A stretch of DNA of 64,000 nt, from positions 1 through 64,000 of the forward strand of contig DAIRDJ010000005.1 in NCBI GenBank assembly GCA_036796215.1, in the 5' to 3' direction. Below the pieces are notes generated by a model that had not been told where the DNA came from, did no database searches, and saw only the letters and a program-made list of their open reading frames with translations. This document shows, piece after piece, positions 44,209-53,093 of the stretch (within the stretch, counting starts at the first letter, position 1; every line of letters begins with the position of its first letter). The DNA comes from SLRI01 sp036796215 (GTDB taxonomy: Bacteria; Pseudomonadota; Alphaproteobacteria; Geminicoccales; Geminicoccaceae). Position numbers and translations under genes: made by a program.

Positions 44209-44472
44209 ATGCGGTCCGACATCATCGACCATCGCCTTTTGGGCACGGGCCGGCCGTCGCTGGCCCAGTTGCTGTCACCCGCCGTCATCGGCGAGTATCT
44301 GCTGCGCTTGTGGCGGACTCAGCAAGAACGGCGACATCTGGCCGAACTCGACCCCCGGTTGTTGCGCGACATCGGCATCGATCCCGCGGCTGCAGCTCAA
44401 GAGATCGAGCGACCCTTCTGGGAGCTCTCGGCCCATCACGACGCAGCGTTTCGCCGGCAACTTTTTCGCTGA
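44209..44472 (+). CDS. DUF1127-like small protein
   Basis: An 87-residue protein whose C-terminal part (LWRTQQERRHLAELDPRLLRDIGIDPAAA) is the arginine-rich DUF1127 motif found in small regulatory-type proteins. The DUF1127 core is normally around 47 residues, so this one carries an N-terminal extension of about 35. The ATG at 44209 was preferred over 44185. Its role is unknown; position next to a divergent LysR gene suggests regulation by it. Confidence 0.8.
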   Translation: MRSDIIDHRLLGTGRPSLAQLLSPAVIGEYLLRLWRTQQERRHLAELDPRLLRDIGIDPAAAAQEIERPFWELSAHHDAAFRRQLFR

Positions 44473-44501
44473 TCCGCTGGCATCGGCCAGCAGGAGCGTC
44501 C

Positions 44502-44999
44502 ATGCCGGGCGACTTGTCCGGCGGTGGCGTGTCGGCTAGCAAGGCCAGTGCCGGCGCCGCCGGCGGTTGCTTTTTCGATCCGTCGGACGCAGCGATGGTT
44601 GAAGACCTGATCCGCCGTTATCTTGCCGCCTTCAACGCCGGCGACCTCGAGGGGATGCTGGACTGCCTCGCCGACAACGTGGTTCATGATGTCAACCAGG
44701 GTGAGCGCCGCCTCGGCAAGGAGGCGTTTCGCACCTTCCTGGGCCACATGACCCGTCGCTATGCCGAGGAATTGCGCGACATCGTGGTGATGGTGGCAGC
44801 GGACGGCAGGCGTGCCGCTGCCGAATTCACGGTGCACGGACGCTATCTTGCGACCGACGACGGCTTGCCACCCGCCAAGGGTCAAACCTACGCGCTGCCC
44901 GCGGGCACATTTTTTGCCATCGATGGGGGTCGAATCACTCGCGTCACGACCTGCTACAATCTCAACGCCTGGCGCATGGCGGTCGAAGCGAGTGGCTGA
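44502..44999 (+). CDS. NTF2-like/ketosteroid isomerase-related protein
   Basis: A 165-residue SnoaL-like alpha+beta cone protein. The core begins at about residue 31 (MVEDLIRRYLAAFNAGDLEGMLDCLADNVVHDVNQG), so an ATG at about 44595 is an alternative start. The family has many functions and the substrate cannot be inferred. It overlaps the acetyltransferase GTG start by eight bases, forming a compact operon with the next two genes. Confidence 0.82.
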   Translation: MPGDLSGGGVSASKASAGAAGGCFFDPSDAAMVEDLIRRYLAAFNAGDLEGMLDCLADNVVHDVNQGERRLGKEAFRTFLGHMTRRYAEELRDIVVMVAADGRRAAAEFTVHGRYLATDDGLPPAKGQTYALPAGTFFAIDGGRITRVTTCYNLNAWRMAVEASG

Positions 45000-45603
45000 G
45001 GCAGCGCGTGCGATCCACGTCCGTTCGCTGAGTGGTGCTGCGATAGCAGCGGTGCTCGAACCGCTCGCCGATCTGCGGATCCGCGTCTTCCGCGGCTTTC
45101 CCTATCTCTACGACGGCGATCGTGCCTACGAGAGCTGGTATCTCGGACGTTTCGCCGAGGCACCAGACGCACTGCTCGTGGCAGCCTTTGCCGGCGCGGA
45201 GCTGGTCGGGGCTGCGACCGCCCTGCCCCTGATCGACGAGCACGACGACTTCAAGGCTCCGTTCGAGCGGCACGGCATCGATCCGGCCGAGGTCTTCTAT
45301 CTCGCCGAATCGGTGTTGCTGCCGGCCTGTCGCGGCCGCGGGATCGGCCACGCCTTTTTCGATCATCGCGAAGCCGCGGGCCAGCGGCTCGGCTTCGGCA
45401 CGTTCGCCTTCTGTGCCGTGGTCCGCGCGGCGGACGATCCGAGGCGTCCAGCCGACTATCGACCACTCGATGCCTTTTGGCGCAAGCGCGGCTATCGCCT
45501 GGTCGACGGCCTGACCACGACCTTTCGCTGGAAGGAATTGGACGAGCCCGGAAAGACGGCAAAGCCGATGCAGTTCTGGCTGCGCGCGCTGCCGCCGGCG
45601 TGA
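44992..45603 (+). CDS. GNAT-family N-acetyltransferase
   Basis: A 203-residue acetyltransferase. The acetyl-CoA loop PACRGRGIGHAFFDHREAAGQ and the strand ESVLLPACRG are visible. The GTG at 44992 overlaps the stop of the NTF2-like gene. The end overlaps dacB by four bases (GTGA). Substrate unknown. The pairing with an NTF2-like protein recurs in alphaproteobacteria. Confidence 0.88.
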   Translation: MAEAARAIHVRSLSGAAIAAVLEPLADLRIRVFRGFPYLYDGDRAYESWYLGRFAEAPDALLVAAFAGAELVGAATALPLIDEHDDFKAPFERHGIDPAEVFYLAESVLLPACRGRGIGHAFFDHREAAGQRLGFGTFAFCAVVRAADDPRRPADYRPLDAFWRKRGYRLVDGLTTTFRWKELDEPGKTAKPMQFWLRALPPA

Positions 45604-46961
45604 GCGGGATCCGCCATGCCGGGCCCGGCCTCGTCGTCGCCCTGGCCGCTCTTCTGCTGCTTCTCGTGCTCGCCGCAGCGTCGGCTGCGGCAGCGTCCTT
45701 CGAAGCGCTGATCGCCCGGCACGGCTTCTCGCCAGACGCTGTCGGGGTCGTGGTCGAAGATGGGACGACCGGCCGTCGGCTCGCCGCGCATCGGGCGGAC
45801 GAGCCGGGCCTGCCGGCCTCGACGCTGAAGCTGGTGACCGCCTGGGCGGCGCTGGAGATGCTCGGACCCGAGCATCGCTTCACGACGCGGCTCTGGCGAT
45901 CCGCTGCCGTCGACGATGCCGGTGTGCTCAGGGGTGATCTCGTGCTCGAAGGCGGCGGTGATCCGCTGATGGACCTCGACGCCCTCATGGCGCTGGCCTG
46001 GGCATTGCGTGACGCGGGCGTCCAGCGGGTCGATGGACGCTTCATCCTCGATGACAGCACCATACCCAGCCTGCCGGTGGTCAATCCGGACCAGCCGGTC
46101 GAGGCCGGCTACAACGCCGGCATCGGTGCCCTGTCGCTCGCCTTCAACCGGGTCGAGCGCCGCCCGTTGCCGGGTGGCGGCGCGTTCACGCTGCCGGCGC
46201 TGCGCGAGCGGGGACCGGCCTGGTCGCGCCTGCCGTTCGACGGGCCGGCCTCGATACCGGTGCAGGACGCAGGCTTGCATGCGGCATCGGTGTTCCATGA
46301 TCTGGCCCGGTCGCTCGGGATCACCCTTGCGGCACCCGAGCGGACCGGTCGGCCATCCGGGCTCGAGTTGGTGGCCGAACAGCAGAGCCGAAGCCTGCGC
46401 GAGATCGTCCAGGCCATGCTCCTCTACAGCAACAACCAGGTAGCCGAGATCATCGGCCTCATGACAACGGATGCCGCATCGCTAGCGGCCTCAGCCCAGG
46501 TGATGACGAGCCGATTACGCACTGCCCTGCCGGCGGTCGACTGGCGAGGCTTCGTGATGACCAACCATTCGGGGCTCGATTCCGCTGCCAGGGCCACGCC
46601 CGACCAACTCCTGGCGATCCTGACCTTGGCCCAGTCCCGCCATGCCATCATCAGCCTGCTGCCGGCCGCCGGCTGGTCGGGCAGCTTGCAGAGCCGCTTG
46701 CGCTCGCCCGATACGGCACTGCGCGTCTGGGCCAAGACGGGCTCGCTCGACTTCGCCGCCTCGCTCGTCGGCTACGTGCTGCCGATCGACGGCGGTGTCC
46801 GCCGCATGGCGGTGCTGATCACGGACGAGACCGGCCGCCGGGCGCGAGACGCGGTCGAGGTGCCGGATCCGGCGTTGCGCCGGTCGATCGACGCTTTCAC
46901 CAATCGCGCTCGCGCGTTGCGCGACGATCTGGTGCGCTGGGCGTTGACCTTGGACGAGTGA
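45600..46961 (+). CDS. dacB: D-Ala-D-Ala carboxypeptidase/endopeptidase (PBP4 class)
   Basis: Periplasmic peptidoglycan hydrolase that trims D-alanine and cuts D-Ala-mDap cross-links. All active-site motifs are present: SxxK (Ser74-TLK, Lys77), SNN (YSNNQ near residue 280) and KTG (AKTGSLDF near residue 380). The N-terminal hydrophobic segment is the signal. The GTG at 45600 overlaps the GNAT stop. Length (453 residues) is standard for the class. Confidence 0.93.
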   Translation: MSGIRHAGPGLVVALAALLLLLVLAAASAAAASFEALIARHGFSPDAVGVVVEDGTTGRRLAAHRADEPGLPASTLKLVTAWAALEMLGPEHRFTTRLWRSAAVDDAGVLRGDLVLEGGGDPLMDLDALMALAWALRDAGVQRVDGRFILDDSTIPSLPVVNPDQPVEAGYNAGIGALSLAFNRVERRPLPGGGAFTLPALRERGPAWSRLPFDGPASIPVQDAGLHAASVFHDLARSLGITLAAPERTGRPSGLELVAEQQSRSLREIVQAMLLYSNNQVAEIIGLMTTDAASLAASAQVMTSRLRTALPAVDWRGFVMTNHSGLDSAARATPDQLLAILTLAQSRHAIISLLPAAGWSGSLQSRLRSPDTALRVWAKTGSLDFAASLVGYVLPIDGGVRRMAVLITDETGRRARDAVEVPDPALRRSIDAFTNRARALRDDLVRWALTLDE

Positions 46962-46984
46962 AGGGCCACGCGGCGGCGCGCAGC

Positions 46985-48991
46985 TCAACTCCAGGCATGG
47001 CGGCGGTTGCTCTGTTCGCGGAGCCAGTCCGGCACGAGATCGGCGCTCATCGGATGGCCGATGAAGTAGCCCTGGATCTCGTCACAGCCGATGGCGGCGA
47101 GGTGGTCGGCCGCCCGTTCGCTCTCCACACCCCCCGCGATCACCCTGAGCCCCAGCCCGTGCGCCAGCTTGACCACCGACCGAACGACCACGGAAGCACT
47201 CTTTTCCGCGAACAGGTCACCGACGAAGGTCCGGTCGATCTTCAGTGCCGTGATCGGCAGGCGCTGCAACAGCGGCAGTGACGAGTAGCCGGTGCCGAAA
47301 TGGTCGAGGGTGATGCCGACCCCGAGCTTGGCTATGGCATCGAGGGTCTCGAGGGTGCCCTGCGGATCGACCATGACCGCACTCTCGGAGATCTCCAGCA
47401 TCAGCTGGTCCGGCCGGCCCTGCCAGTTGCGCAGGAGGAGGTTCAAGATCCTCGGAAACTCGCGGTCGCGCAGCCATTTTGGCGAGATGTTGATCGAGAC
47501 CGGCAAATCGATCCCGTCGTGCCGCCAGCGCCGCTGCGCGTCGAGACACGCGTTCAGCACCTTCAAGGTCAGCGGCATGACGAGACCGGTGTGCTCGGCG
47601 ATCGGCAGGAAGTCGTCGGGGGCGAGCGTGCCTTCAAGCGGGTGGTGCCAACGCAACAGCGCCTCGGCACCGGTCACCGTCCAGCCGGCCACCGCCACTT
47701 TCGGCTGAAACAGGACCTGCATGTCACCGCGATCGATCGCCGACCGCAGGTCACGCTGCAGGGTAAGCCGCCGGGCACTGCCCTCGGCCTGCTCGGCATT
47801 GAACAGGCTGAAGCCGAGTTGCTCGCGCTTGGCCTTGTACATCGCAACATCGGCACTGTGGACGAGCGTGTCGAGATCGACACCGTGGTCTGGATATAGC
47901 GCCGCCCCGATGCTCACCGCGAGGTCGAGGTTCATGCCATCGATCACGAAAGGCTGCATCATGCTCTCGACCAGCCGCTCGGCCATGGTCGACGCCCGCT
48001 CCATGTCGATGGGTACCGGCAGCAGCACGCCGAACTCGTCGCCACCGAGCCGTGAGAGGGTATCCGACTTGCGCAAGGCGCCAGCCAGCCGGGGTCCGAC
48101 CGCCTGCAGCAGCTTGTCCCCCACCTGATGGCCCAGCGTATCGTTGACCTGCTTGAATCGATCGAGATCCAGCAGCATGACCGCAAACCGCTCGCCCTGC
48201 CGTTCGGCGGCGGCGATCGCCTGACGCACCCGATCGTGAAAAAGGGCACGGTTCGGCAGGCCGGTGAGCGCGTCGTGCAGGGCCAGCCGCTCGAGCTCGG
48301 CCAGCCGCTCGGCGCGGGCCGAGATATCGGTCAGCCGAACCCGGCCATGGCCACGCTCGCCCCTGTCGGCATACGCCAGATCCAGCTCAACCGGGCGGAA
48401 TCTCGACGATTCGTGCTGCAGCTCGGTCTCGAAACGCTGGCCGAGCAGAGCGTCGATCGGTACGTCGTCGGCCAGTCTCGGAAAGTAGCGCAAGAGCGGC
48501 CGACCGATCGGGTTGCCGCCCAACAAATCCATGGCCTTGGCATCGGCGGTCAGGATCTTGCCAGCGGCATCGATGGTCAAGAAGCCGTCGTCGTCGCTGC
48601 TGATGGGCACACCGGCACCCAACTCCGAGCGGCGACCCGCTCTTCTCTCGCCGGCGGCGGCAACGTCCTGCATGCGAACCATGCTCACGGCCACGCCCAT
48701 CAGCAAGGCGGGCTCGACGGCACCGGCCAGAACACCGCCGACCAGCGCTGCGACAGCCATGCAGCTGGTGTGGACCAAGGTCGTGGACCGCTGCAGCAGG
48801 CGATCCAGGGCGAGCGGCAGGAGCAGCGCCAGGGCAGGACCGGCCATCCGCTGCAACGGAATGTCCATTGTCGACATGGGCAACCCGGTGCCGACCAGCT
48901 CGGTCAGCAGCGCCGTGCCCGGTGCGATCACCAGCAACGCCGCCGCGACCAAGCCGGCCAAGCCACAAAGGACGCCCAAGACCCACCACAC
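46985..48991 (-). CDS. GGDEF-EAL protein with a degenerate EAL domain
   Basis: A 668-residue protein. Two or three hydrophobic helices (about residues 1-110), a PAS-like region (about 130-220), then GGDEF (residues 316-320, with an RxxD site at 307-310) and EAL (about 410-665). The cyclase half is intact. In the EAL half the EALLRW motif, Asn501 region, Glu533 and LKIDRTF are present. The DDFGTG motif instead reads D563-H564, and the AEGVE motif reads AGGVE (Gly620). Since these positions bind or position the catalytic metals, the phosphodiesterase is probably weak or lost, and the domain may only bind c-di-GMP. Confidence 0.92.
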   Translation of the reverse strand: MWWVLGVLCGLAGLVAAALLVIAPGTALLTELVGTGLPMSTMDIPLQRMAGPALALLLPLALDRLLQRSTTLVHTSCMAVAALVGGVLAGAVEPALLMGVAVSMVRMQDVAAAGERRAGRRSELGAGVPISSDDDGFLTIDAAGKILTADAKAMDLLGGNPIGRPLLRYFPRLADDVPIDALLGQRFETELQHESSRFRPVELDLAYADRGERGHGRVRLTDISARAERLAELERLALHDALTGLPNRALFHDRVRQAIAAAERQGERFAVMLLDLDRFKQVNDTLGHQVGDKLLQAVGPRLAGALRKSDTLSRLGGDEFGVLLPVPIDMERASTMAERLVESMMQPFVIDGMNLDLAVSIGAALYPDHGVDLDTLVHSADVAMYKAKREQLGFSLFNAEQAEGSARRLTLQRDLRSAIDRGDMQVLFQPKVAVAGWTVTGAEALLRWHHPLEGTLAPDDFLPIAEHTGLVMPLTLKVLNACLDAQRRWRHDGIDLPVSINISPKWLRDREFPRILNLLLRNWQGRPDQLMLEISESAVMVDPQGTLETLDAIAKLGVGITLDHFGTGYSSLPLLQRLPITALKIDRTFVGDLFAEKSASVVVRSVVKLAHGLGLRVIAGGVESERAADHLAAIGCDEIQGYFIGHPMSADLVPDWLREQSNRRHAWS

Positions 48992-49192
48992 GCCCGGCCA
49001 ACACTCCGATCGTCAGGGACGGCTCGAGCGCCTGGCTCAGCCGTGTCGTCTTCGACTTTAGCCACGGAATCTTAACAACCCGTTGCGTCGTGCCAATTTT
49101 CCGGGCTTTTCATACGCAACGGCGGCAAGCGGCCGAGCGCCTCATGGCTTGCCGGATCGATGGCGCCGGGGCACGCCGCCAGCGACCACGGG

Positions 49193-49930
49193 TCAGGGAT
49201 AGGCGCAGCTTTGCGCGGTGATCTCGATAGCGCCGGGCTCGGGCGAGGCTGTGGCCTGGAAGTGCCATTCGCGATCGTTCAGGATCACCGAGTGGACGAG
49301 TGGCAACCGGCCGGCGGCCCGGCTCAGCTCACCCGCAATCGTCAAGAAGCGCAGGGTGACGGGTGCCGCCGGATCGAACCAGACGAGCGGCTCTCCGTTG
49401 GGATCGCGTGCCGGTCGCCCGTCGCCGCTGACCGTTATCCGCCGCTCGGCGAAGGCGACGGCGTTGTCGAGCACGGTGGTAATCGGGGTGCGCACCGGCA
49501 ACCGCCGCGTCTCGACGCGCGCCTCGCAGTCCCGTTCGCGCCCGGCCTGATCGATCACGAAAGCGAGCCGCTCGTGGTCGACGCCGGCCCGTGCCCGCGC
49601 CTGCAACAAGGTCAAGAGCGGCTTGAACGCCGCCGGTGGGACGTTGGCCGCATAGTCCAGGCGGAGTGACTGGAGCTGGCTCTCGAGTCGCGCAACACGG
49701 TCCTCGACGGTCGCCAACTGCTCCATGAGCTCGAGCCTCATGGCGGCCGCTTCATCGAGCTCTTGCGTCTGTCGCTCGCGCAGGTGGGCGTTCTCGGAGC
49801 GGCCCGATTCGTAGCCGGCGATCGCGAAGAAGGCGAGGAGGGCGATGCCGAGGAGCAGCCGCACGGCGTTCCAGAGCAGCTTGCGACGTTGTGCCTGTCG
49901 CCGGCGGCCGAGGGTCGAAAGCTGCTTCAT
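49193..49930 (-). CDS. Hypothetical membrane-anchored coiled-coil protein
   Basis: A 245-residue protein. A single hydrophobic helix (about residues 20-42) is followed by a coiled-coil-like segment (about 48-95, LRERQTQELDEAAAMRLELMEQL). The C-terminal domain has no recognised family and ends QSCAYP. A basic N-terminus suggests the short part is cytoplasmic and the coil is periplasmic. It sits close to the PPSR gene, transcribed in the same direction and downstream of it. Confidence 0.6.
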   Translation of the reverse strand: MKQLSTLGRRRQAQRRKLLWNAVRLLLGIALLAFFAIAGYESGRSENAHLRERQTQELDEAAAMRLELMEQLATVEDRVARLESQLQSLRLDYAANVPPAAFKPLLTLLQARARAGVDHERLAFVIDQAGRERDCEARVETRRLPVRTPITTVLDNAVAFAERRITVSGDGRPARDPNGEPLVWFDPAAPVTLRFLTIAGELSRAAGRLPLVHSVILNDREWHFQATASPEPGAIEITAQSCAYP

Positions 49931-50029
49931 GCCACCGTTCGATCAGGAGCTGTCCGCACCATGCCGATCGCCCACCCTACCCGAGAACAGCACAGTCGAG
50001 CGGGCATCAGGGCCGGCTGGACCCGCCGC

Positions 50030-50968
50030 TCAGTCGTCGTTTGTCGCACTGATGCCCGGACCCGTGTCGTCGTGGCCATCGAGCGGCTCGGCAGCCGCTT
50101 GCAGCCGTGAGGCGACAGCCGAGCCGACAACGGCGCCGATCTCGGGGTAGGAGCGTGCCTGAACCATCTGATAGATGGTCGCCGCCGTTTCTTCAACCGA
50201 TCGTTTAGTCACGTCGATCTCCTGCCAATTGTTGCGGGCAAACAACCGCCTCGCATAGCGCAGCTCCTCGCGGATTCGCTCGAGATCGGCGTAGTCACCG
50301 CCATAGCGCGTCTGCTCGCCATCCTCGAGCCCGAGCATGCGCTGGCGATTGCGGCGGATTTGCGCCAGCTGGGTGGGGTTGATGGTGAGGCCGACGATCA
50401 GCGGCCGGGTCAGTCGCTCGAGAATCGGCAATTGCGGCAGGTCGAGGACCAGCGGGATGTTCGCCGCCTTGATCCCACGATGGGCGAGGTAGACGCAGGT
50501 CGGGGTTTTCGAGGTGCGTGACACACCGACCAGGACGACGTCGGCCTGGTCGAGCTCCTCCGCATACTGGCCGTCGTCGTGGCGCATGGTGAAGTCCATA
50601 GCCGCGATGCGCGAGAAATACTCCTCGTCCATCGCATGCTGGCGGCCGATCTGCGGCCGGCCGGCCGAGCCCAAGAGGCCGGTGAGCGCATTCATCACCG
50701 AATCGAGCACCGGCACGCACGGCACGCCGCAGGCCCGGCAGCGCTCCTGGAGCAGGAAGCGCAGCTCGGGCGAGACCAGGGTGAAAATGACGAGGCCCGG
50801 CAGCGCCTCGACGATGGTCATCACCTTCTCGAGCTGGCTGCGGGTGCGCACGAAGAACCAGACGTGCTCGACCGGCACGACGTCCTCGAACTGCGACACG
50901 GCGGCCCGGGCCACGGTGGTCACGGTCTCGCCGGTGGAATCGGAGATCAGATGGAGATGCAGACGCAC
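50030..50968 (-). CDS. Pyruvate phosphate dikinase/PEP synthase regulatory protein (PPSR family)
   Basis: Bifunctional kinase/pyrophosphorylase that switches PEP synthase or pyruvate phosphate dikinase by phosphorylating a threonine. 312 residues from the GTG at 50966-50968, giving RLHLHLISDSTGET. The P-loop-like GVSRTSKTPTCVYLAHRG near residue 150 is the family mark. It is transcribed away from hemE across the putative origin. In Caulobacter and Rickettsia, oriC is flanked by hemE and a gene of this type; I recall this rather than verified it. Confidence 0.92.
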   Translation of the reverse strand: MRLHLHLISDSTGETVTTVARAAVSQFEDVVPVEHVWFFVRTRSQLEKVMTIVEALPGLVIFTLVSPELRFLLQERCRACGVPCVPVLDSVMNALTGLLGSAGRPQIGRQHAMDEEYFSRIAAMDFTMRHDDGQYAEELDQADVVLVGVSRTSKTPTCVYLAHRGIKAANIPLVLDLPQLPILERLTRPLIVGLTINPTQLAQIRRNRQRMLGLEDGEQTRYGGDYADLERIREELRYARRLFARNNWQEIDVTKRSVEETAATIYQMVQARSYPEIGAVVGSAVASRLQAAAEPLDGHDDTGPGISATNDD

Positions 50969-51428
50969 GCGACGCTTACCCTGGCTGCGACCCGAGAAGG
51001 CCGAAAAAGTGGTGCACGAGGTTGTGGACAGATCGCCCGTTTTCCACAAGTCGAAGCCTACTCGGCTTGGCCGTGCACGATCACCTAGGTCGCCCGGTCG
51101 GCCATTCGACCTGTGGACGTGGTTCGCGTCGGCCGCCCCGAAAGATGTGGTATCCCCGCTTTGCGGCACGCTCCCATAACCCGCAACTGCTTGGAGGTGA
51201 AGCGCGAACGCCGCGCCATGCACCAGTGGCCCACAGGTCGGGCGGTTGCGCAAAGCTCGCTGGGCAACACCGGGACAAAGATTAATCCGCAGGTTTTGTC
51301 CGCCAACTACCACCTAAACCCTTTAAATTATCTTCATTTTTAGAGAGGATGAGCGCACGGAAAACGCTGACGTCCGACCGTGCACGGGGTAGGTGTGCCG
51401 GCCCGAGGCGACAGATCTGGTGAGTGGA
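50969..51428. other. Candidate chromosomal replication origin (oriC)
   Basis: A 460-base non-coding gap between hemE and the PPSR gene, the oriC position in alphaproteobacteria. It has three TCCACA-core DnaA-like sites on either strand (about 51022-51030, 51040-51048 TTTTCCACA, and 51112-51118), the first two in inverted orientation with 7-base arms. A GGACAAA/TTTGTCC inverted repeat is at 51273-51301. A distinct AT-rich stretch (about 51322-51343, CTTTAAATTATCTTCATTTT) may be the unwinding element. There is a short upstream reading frame of 24 codons at 51349-51423. The matches to DnaA boxes are only partial, so this remains a candidate. Confidence 0.6.
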
Positions 51429-52463
51429 ATGCCCAAAAAATTGCTGCTGCGTGCCCTGGCTGGGGAGGTGACCGAACGGCCACCGGTCTGGCTGATGCGC
51501 CAGGCCGGGCGCTATCTGCCCGAATATCGGGCGGTGCGCCGCAAGACCGGTGGTTTTCTCGAGCTCTGCTACGATTCGGGGCATGCCGAGGAGGTGACGC
51601 TGCAGCCGATTCGGCGGTTCGATTTCGATGCGGCGATCCTGTTCTCCGATATTCTCGTCGTGCCGGATGCCTTGGGGGCGGATGTCGGCTTTTACGAAGG
51701 CGAGGGGCCGCGGCTGACCCCGCTCGCCCATCGCAGTGATCTGGCGCGGCTCTCGACCGAGCATTTGCACAGCCATCTGGCACCGGTCTACGAGACGCTC
51801 AGGCGGCTGCGTCGCTCGCTGCCCGAAAACGTGACCTTGATCGGCTTTTCGGGCGCACCCTGGACGCTCGCCGCCTACATGGTCGAGGGCGGCGGGTCGA
51901 AGGACTATGCGGTGGCGCGCAAGTTCGCCCGGGCCGAGTCGCGATTGTTCGGTGACCTGATCGATCTGCTGGTCAAATCCATCGTTCAGTACTGCGAGGC
52001 TCAGGTGGCGGCTGGGGCCGAAGCTCTTCAGCTGTTCGACAGCTGGGCCGGGGTCCTGCCGCCGGACGAACGGGAACGCTGGGTGACGGCACCCTTGACC
52101 CGGATCGTCCAGGCGCTGCGCGAGCGTTGCCCGGGGGTGCCGATCATCGTCTTTCCACGGGGCGTCGGACCCGCCTTGATCGAGGTGGTGGCGAGTGTCC
52201 AGCCCGATGGGGTGGGGATCGACACCACGCTCGATCCCCGCTGGGTCGCATCCGCACTGCCGAGCCATGTCTGTCTGCAGGGCAATCTCGATCCGATGGC
52301 GCTCGTCGTCGGTGGCGAGAGCATGCTGCGGGCGGCCGATCGGATCATCGATGCCTGGGCCGGACGGCCGTTCATCTTCAATCTCGGCCACGGTGTCGTG
52401 CCCGAAACGCCACCCGAGCACGTTGCCCAGTTGCTTCAACACTTGAAATCGCGCGAGAAATGA
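51429..52463 (+). CDS. hemE: Uroporphyrinogen decarboxylase
   Basis: Removes four carboxyl groups from uroporphyrinogen III to give coproporphyrinogen III in heme synthesis. 344 residues from the ATG at 51429; the GTG at 51393 would add 12 residues with no family match. The signature RQAGRYLPEYRAVR is near residue 20 and GFSGAPWTLAAYMVEGGGS near residue 140, and HGVVPETPPEHV ends the protein. It begins the origin-side cluster hemE-hemJ-rho. Confidence 0.97.
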   Translation: MPKKLLLRALAGEVTERPPVWLMRQAGRYLPEYRAVRRKTGGFLELCYDSGHAEEVTLQPIRRFDFDAAILFSDILVVPDALGADVGFYEGEGPRLTPLAHRSDLARLSTEHLHSHLAPVYETLRRLRRSLPENVTLIGFSGAPWTLAAYMVEGGGSKDYAVARKFARAESRLFGDLIDLLVKSIVQYCEAQVAAGAEALQLFDSWAGVLPPDERERWVTAPLTRIVQALRERCPGVPIIVFPRGVGPALIEVVASVQPDGVGIDTTLDPRWVASALPSHVCLQGNLDPMALVVGGESMLRAADRIIDAWAGRPFIFNLGHGVVPETPPEHVAQLLQHLKSREK

Positions 52464-52606
52464 CCTTATAGGCGAGGAAGGTCGTTGGGTACGGCTTTCC
52501 GCAACAGCTTTCGAGCATCGAGCGGCACACGCATCATCCCCCACAATTCGCGCAAGCGGCTTCACCCAGGATCGACGTGGAGCCGTGCAACGGTTGGTGA
52601 ACGGCA

Positions 52607-53038
52607 CTGGCTGATCTCGTCCTTTGGCTGCTGGCTCTGCATATCATCGCGTTTGCCGCCTGGATGGCGGCGGTGTGGTATCTGCCGCGGCTCTTCATCT
52701 ATCATCGGGACGCACCGGTCGGCGGCGAGGCGTCGGCGACGTTCATGGTGATGGAACGACGGTTGTTGAAGGCGATCGGCACGCCGGCCATGCTCGTGAC
52801 GATTGTTGCGGGGGTCGTACTCGCGGGCCTGCAGGGCTATTGGACGCAGGGTTGGCTGCACGCCAAGCTGTTGCTTGTCTTCGGCATTGCGGCCTGCCAC
52901 GGAATCATGGCTCGCGACGTCCGGCGGTTCGCCGCCGACGAGCGGCCCCGCACCACCCTCTGGTATCGCGTTTTCAACGAGGTGCCGACGGTGTTGTTCG
53001 TGGGCATCGTCATCCTCGCCGTTTTCAAACCTTTTTGA
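52607..53038 (+). CDS. hemJ: HemJ-like protoporphyrinogen oxidase (probable CTG start)
   Basis: Small four-helix membrane protein (143 residues if started at 52607) that oxidises protoporphyrinogen IX, the penultimate heme step. The family's conserved histidine helix ALHIIAFAAWMAAVWYLPRLF is encoded from 52634 on. The only standard start in frame, ATG 52664, would lose it; TGA lies just upstream at 52598. I therefore place the start at CTG 52607 behind GGTGA (52596-52600). RLFIYHRDAP and the C-terminal RVFNEVPTVLFVGIVILAVFKPF are as expected. Cotranscription with hemE is likely. Confidence 0.82.
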   Translation: MADLVLWLLALHIIAFAAWMAAVWYLPRLFIYHRDAPVGGEASATFMVMERRLLKAIGTPAMLVTIVAGVVLAGLQGYWTQGWLHAKLLLVFGIAACHGIMARDVRRFAADERPRTTLWYRVFNEVPTVLFVGIVILAVFKPF

Positions 53039-53093
53039 CCGGCCGCTCGTCGCAGCCTGACGCGAGCCCTGTTCCCATCCATAGAGGTCGAGT

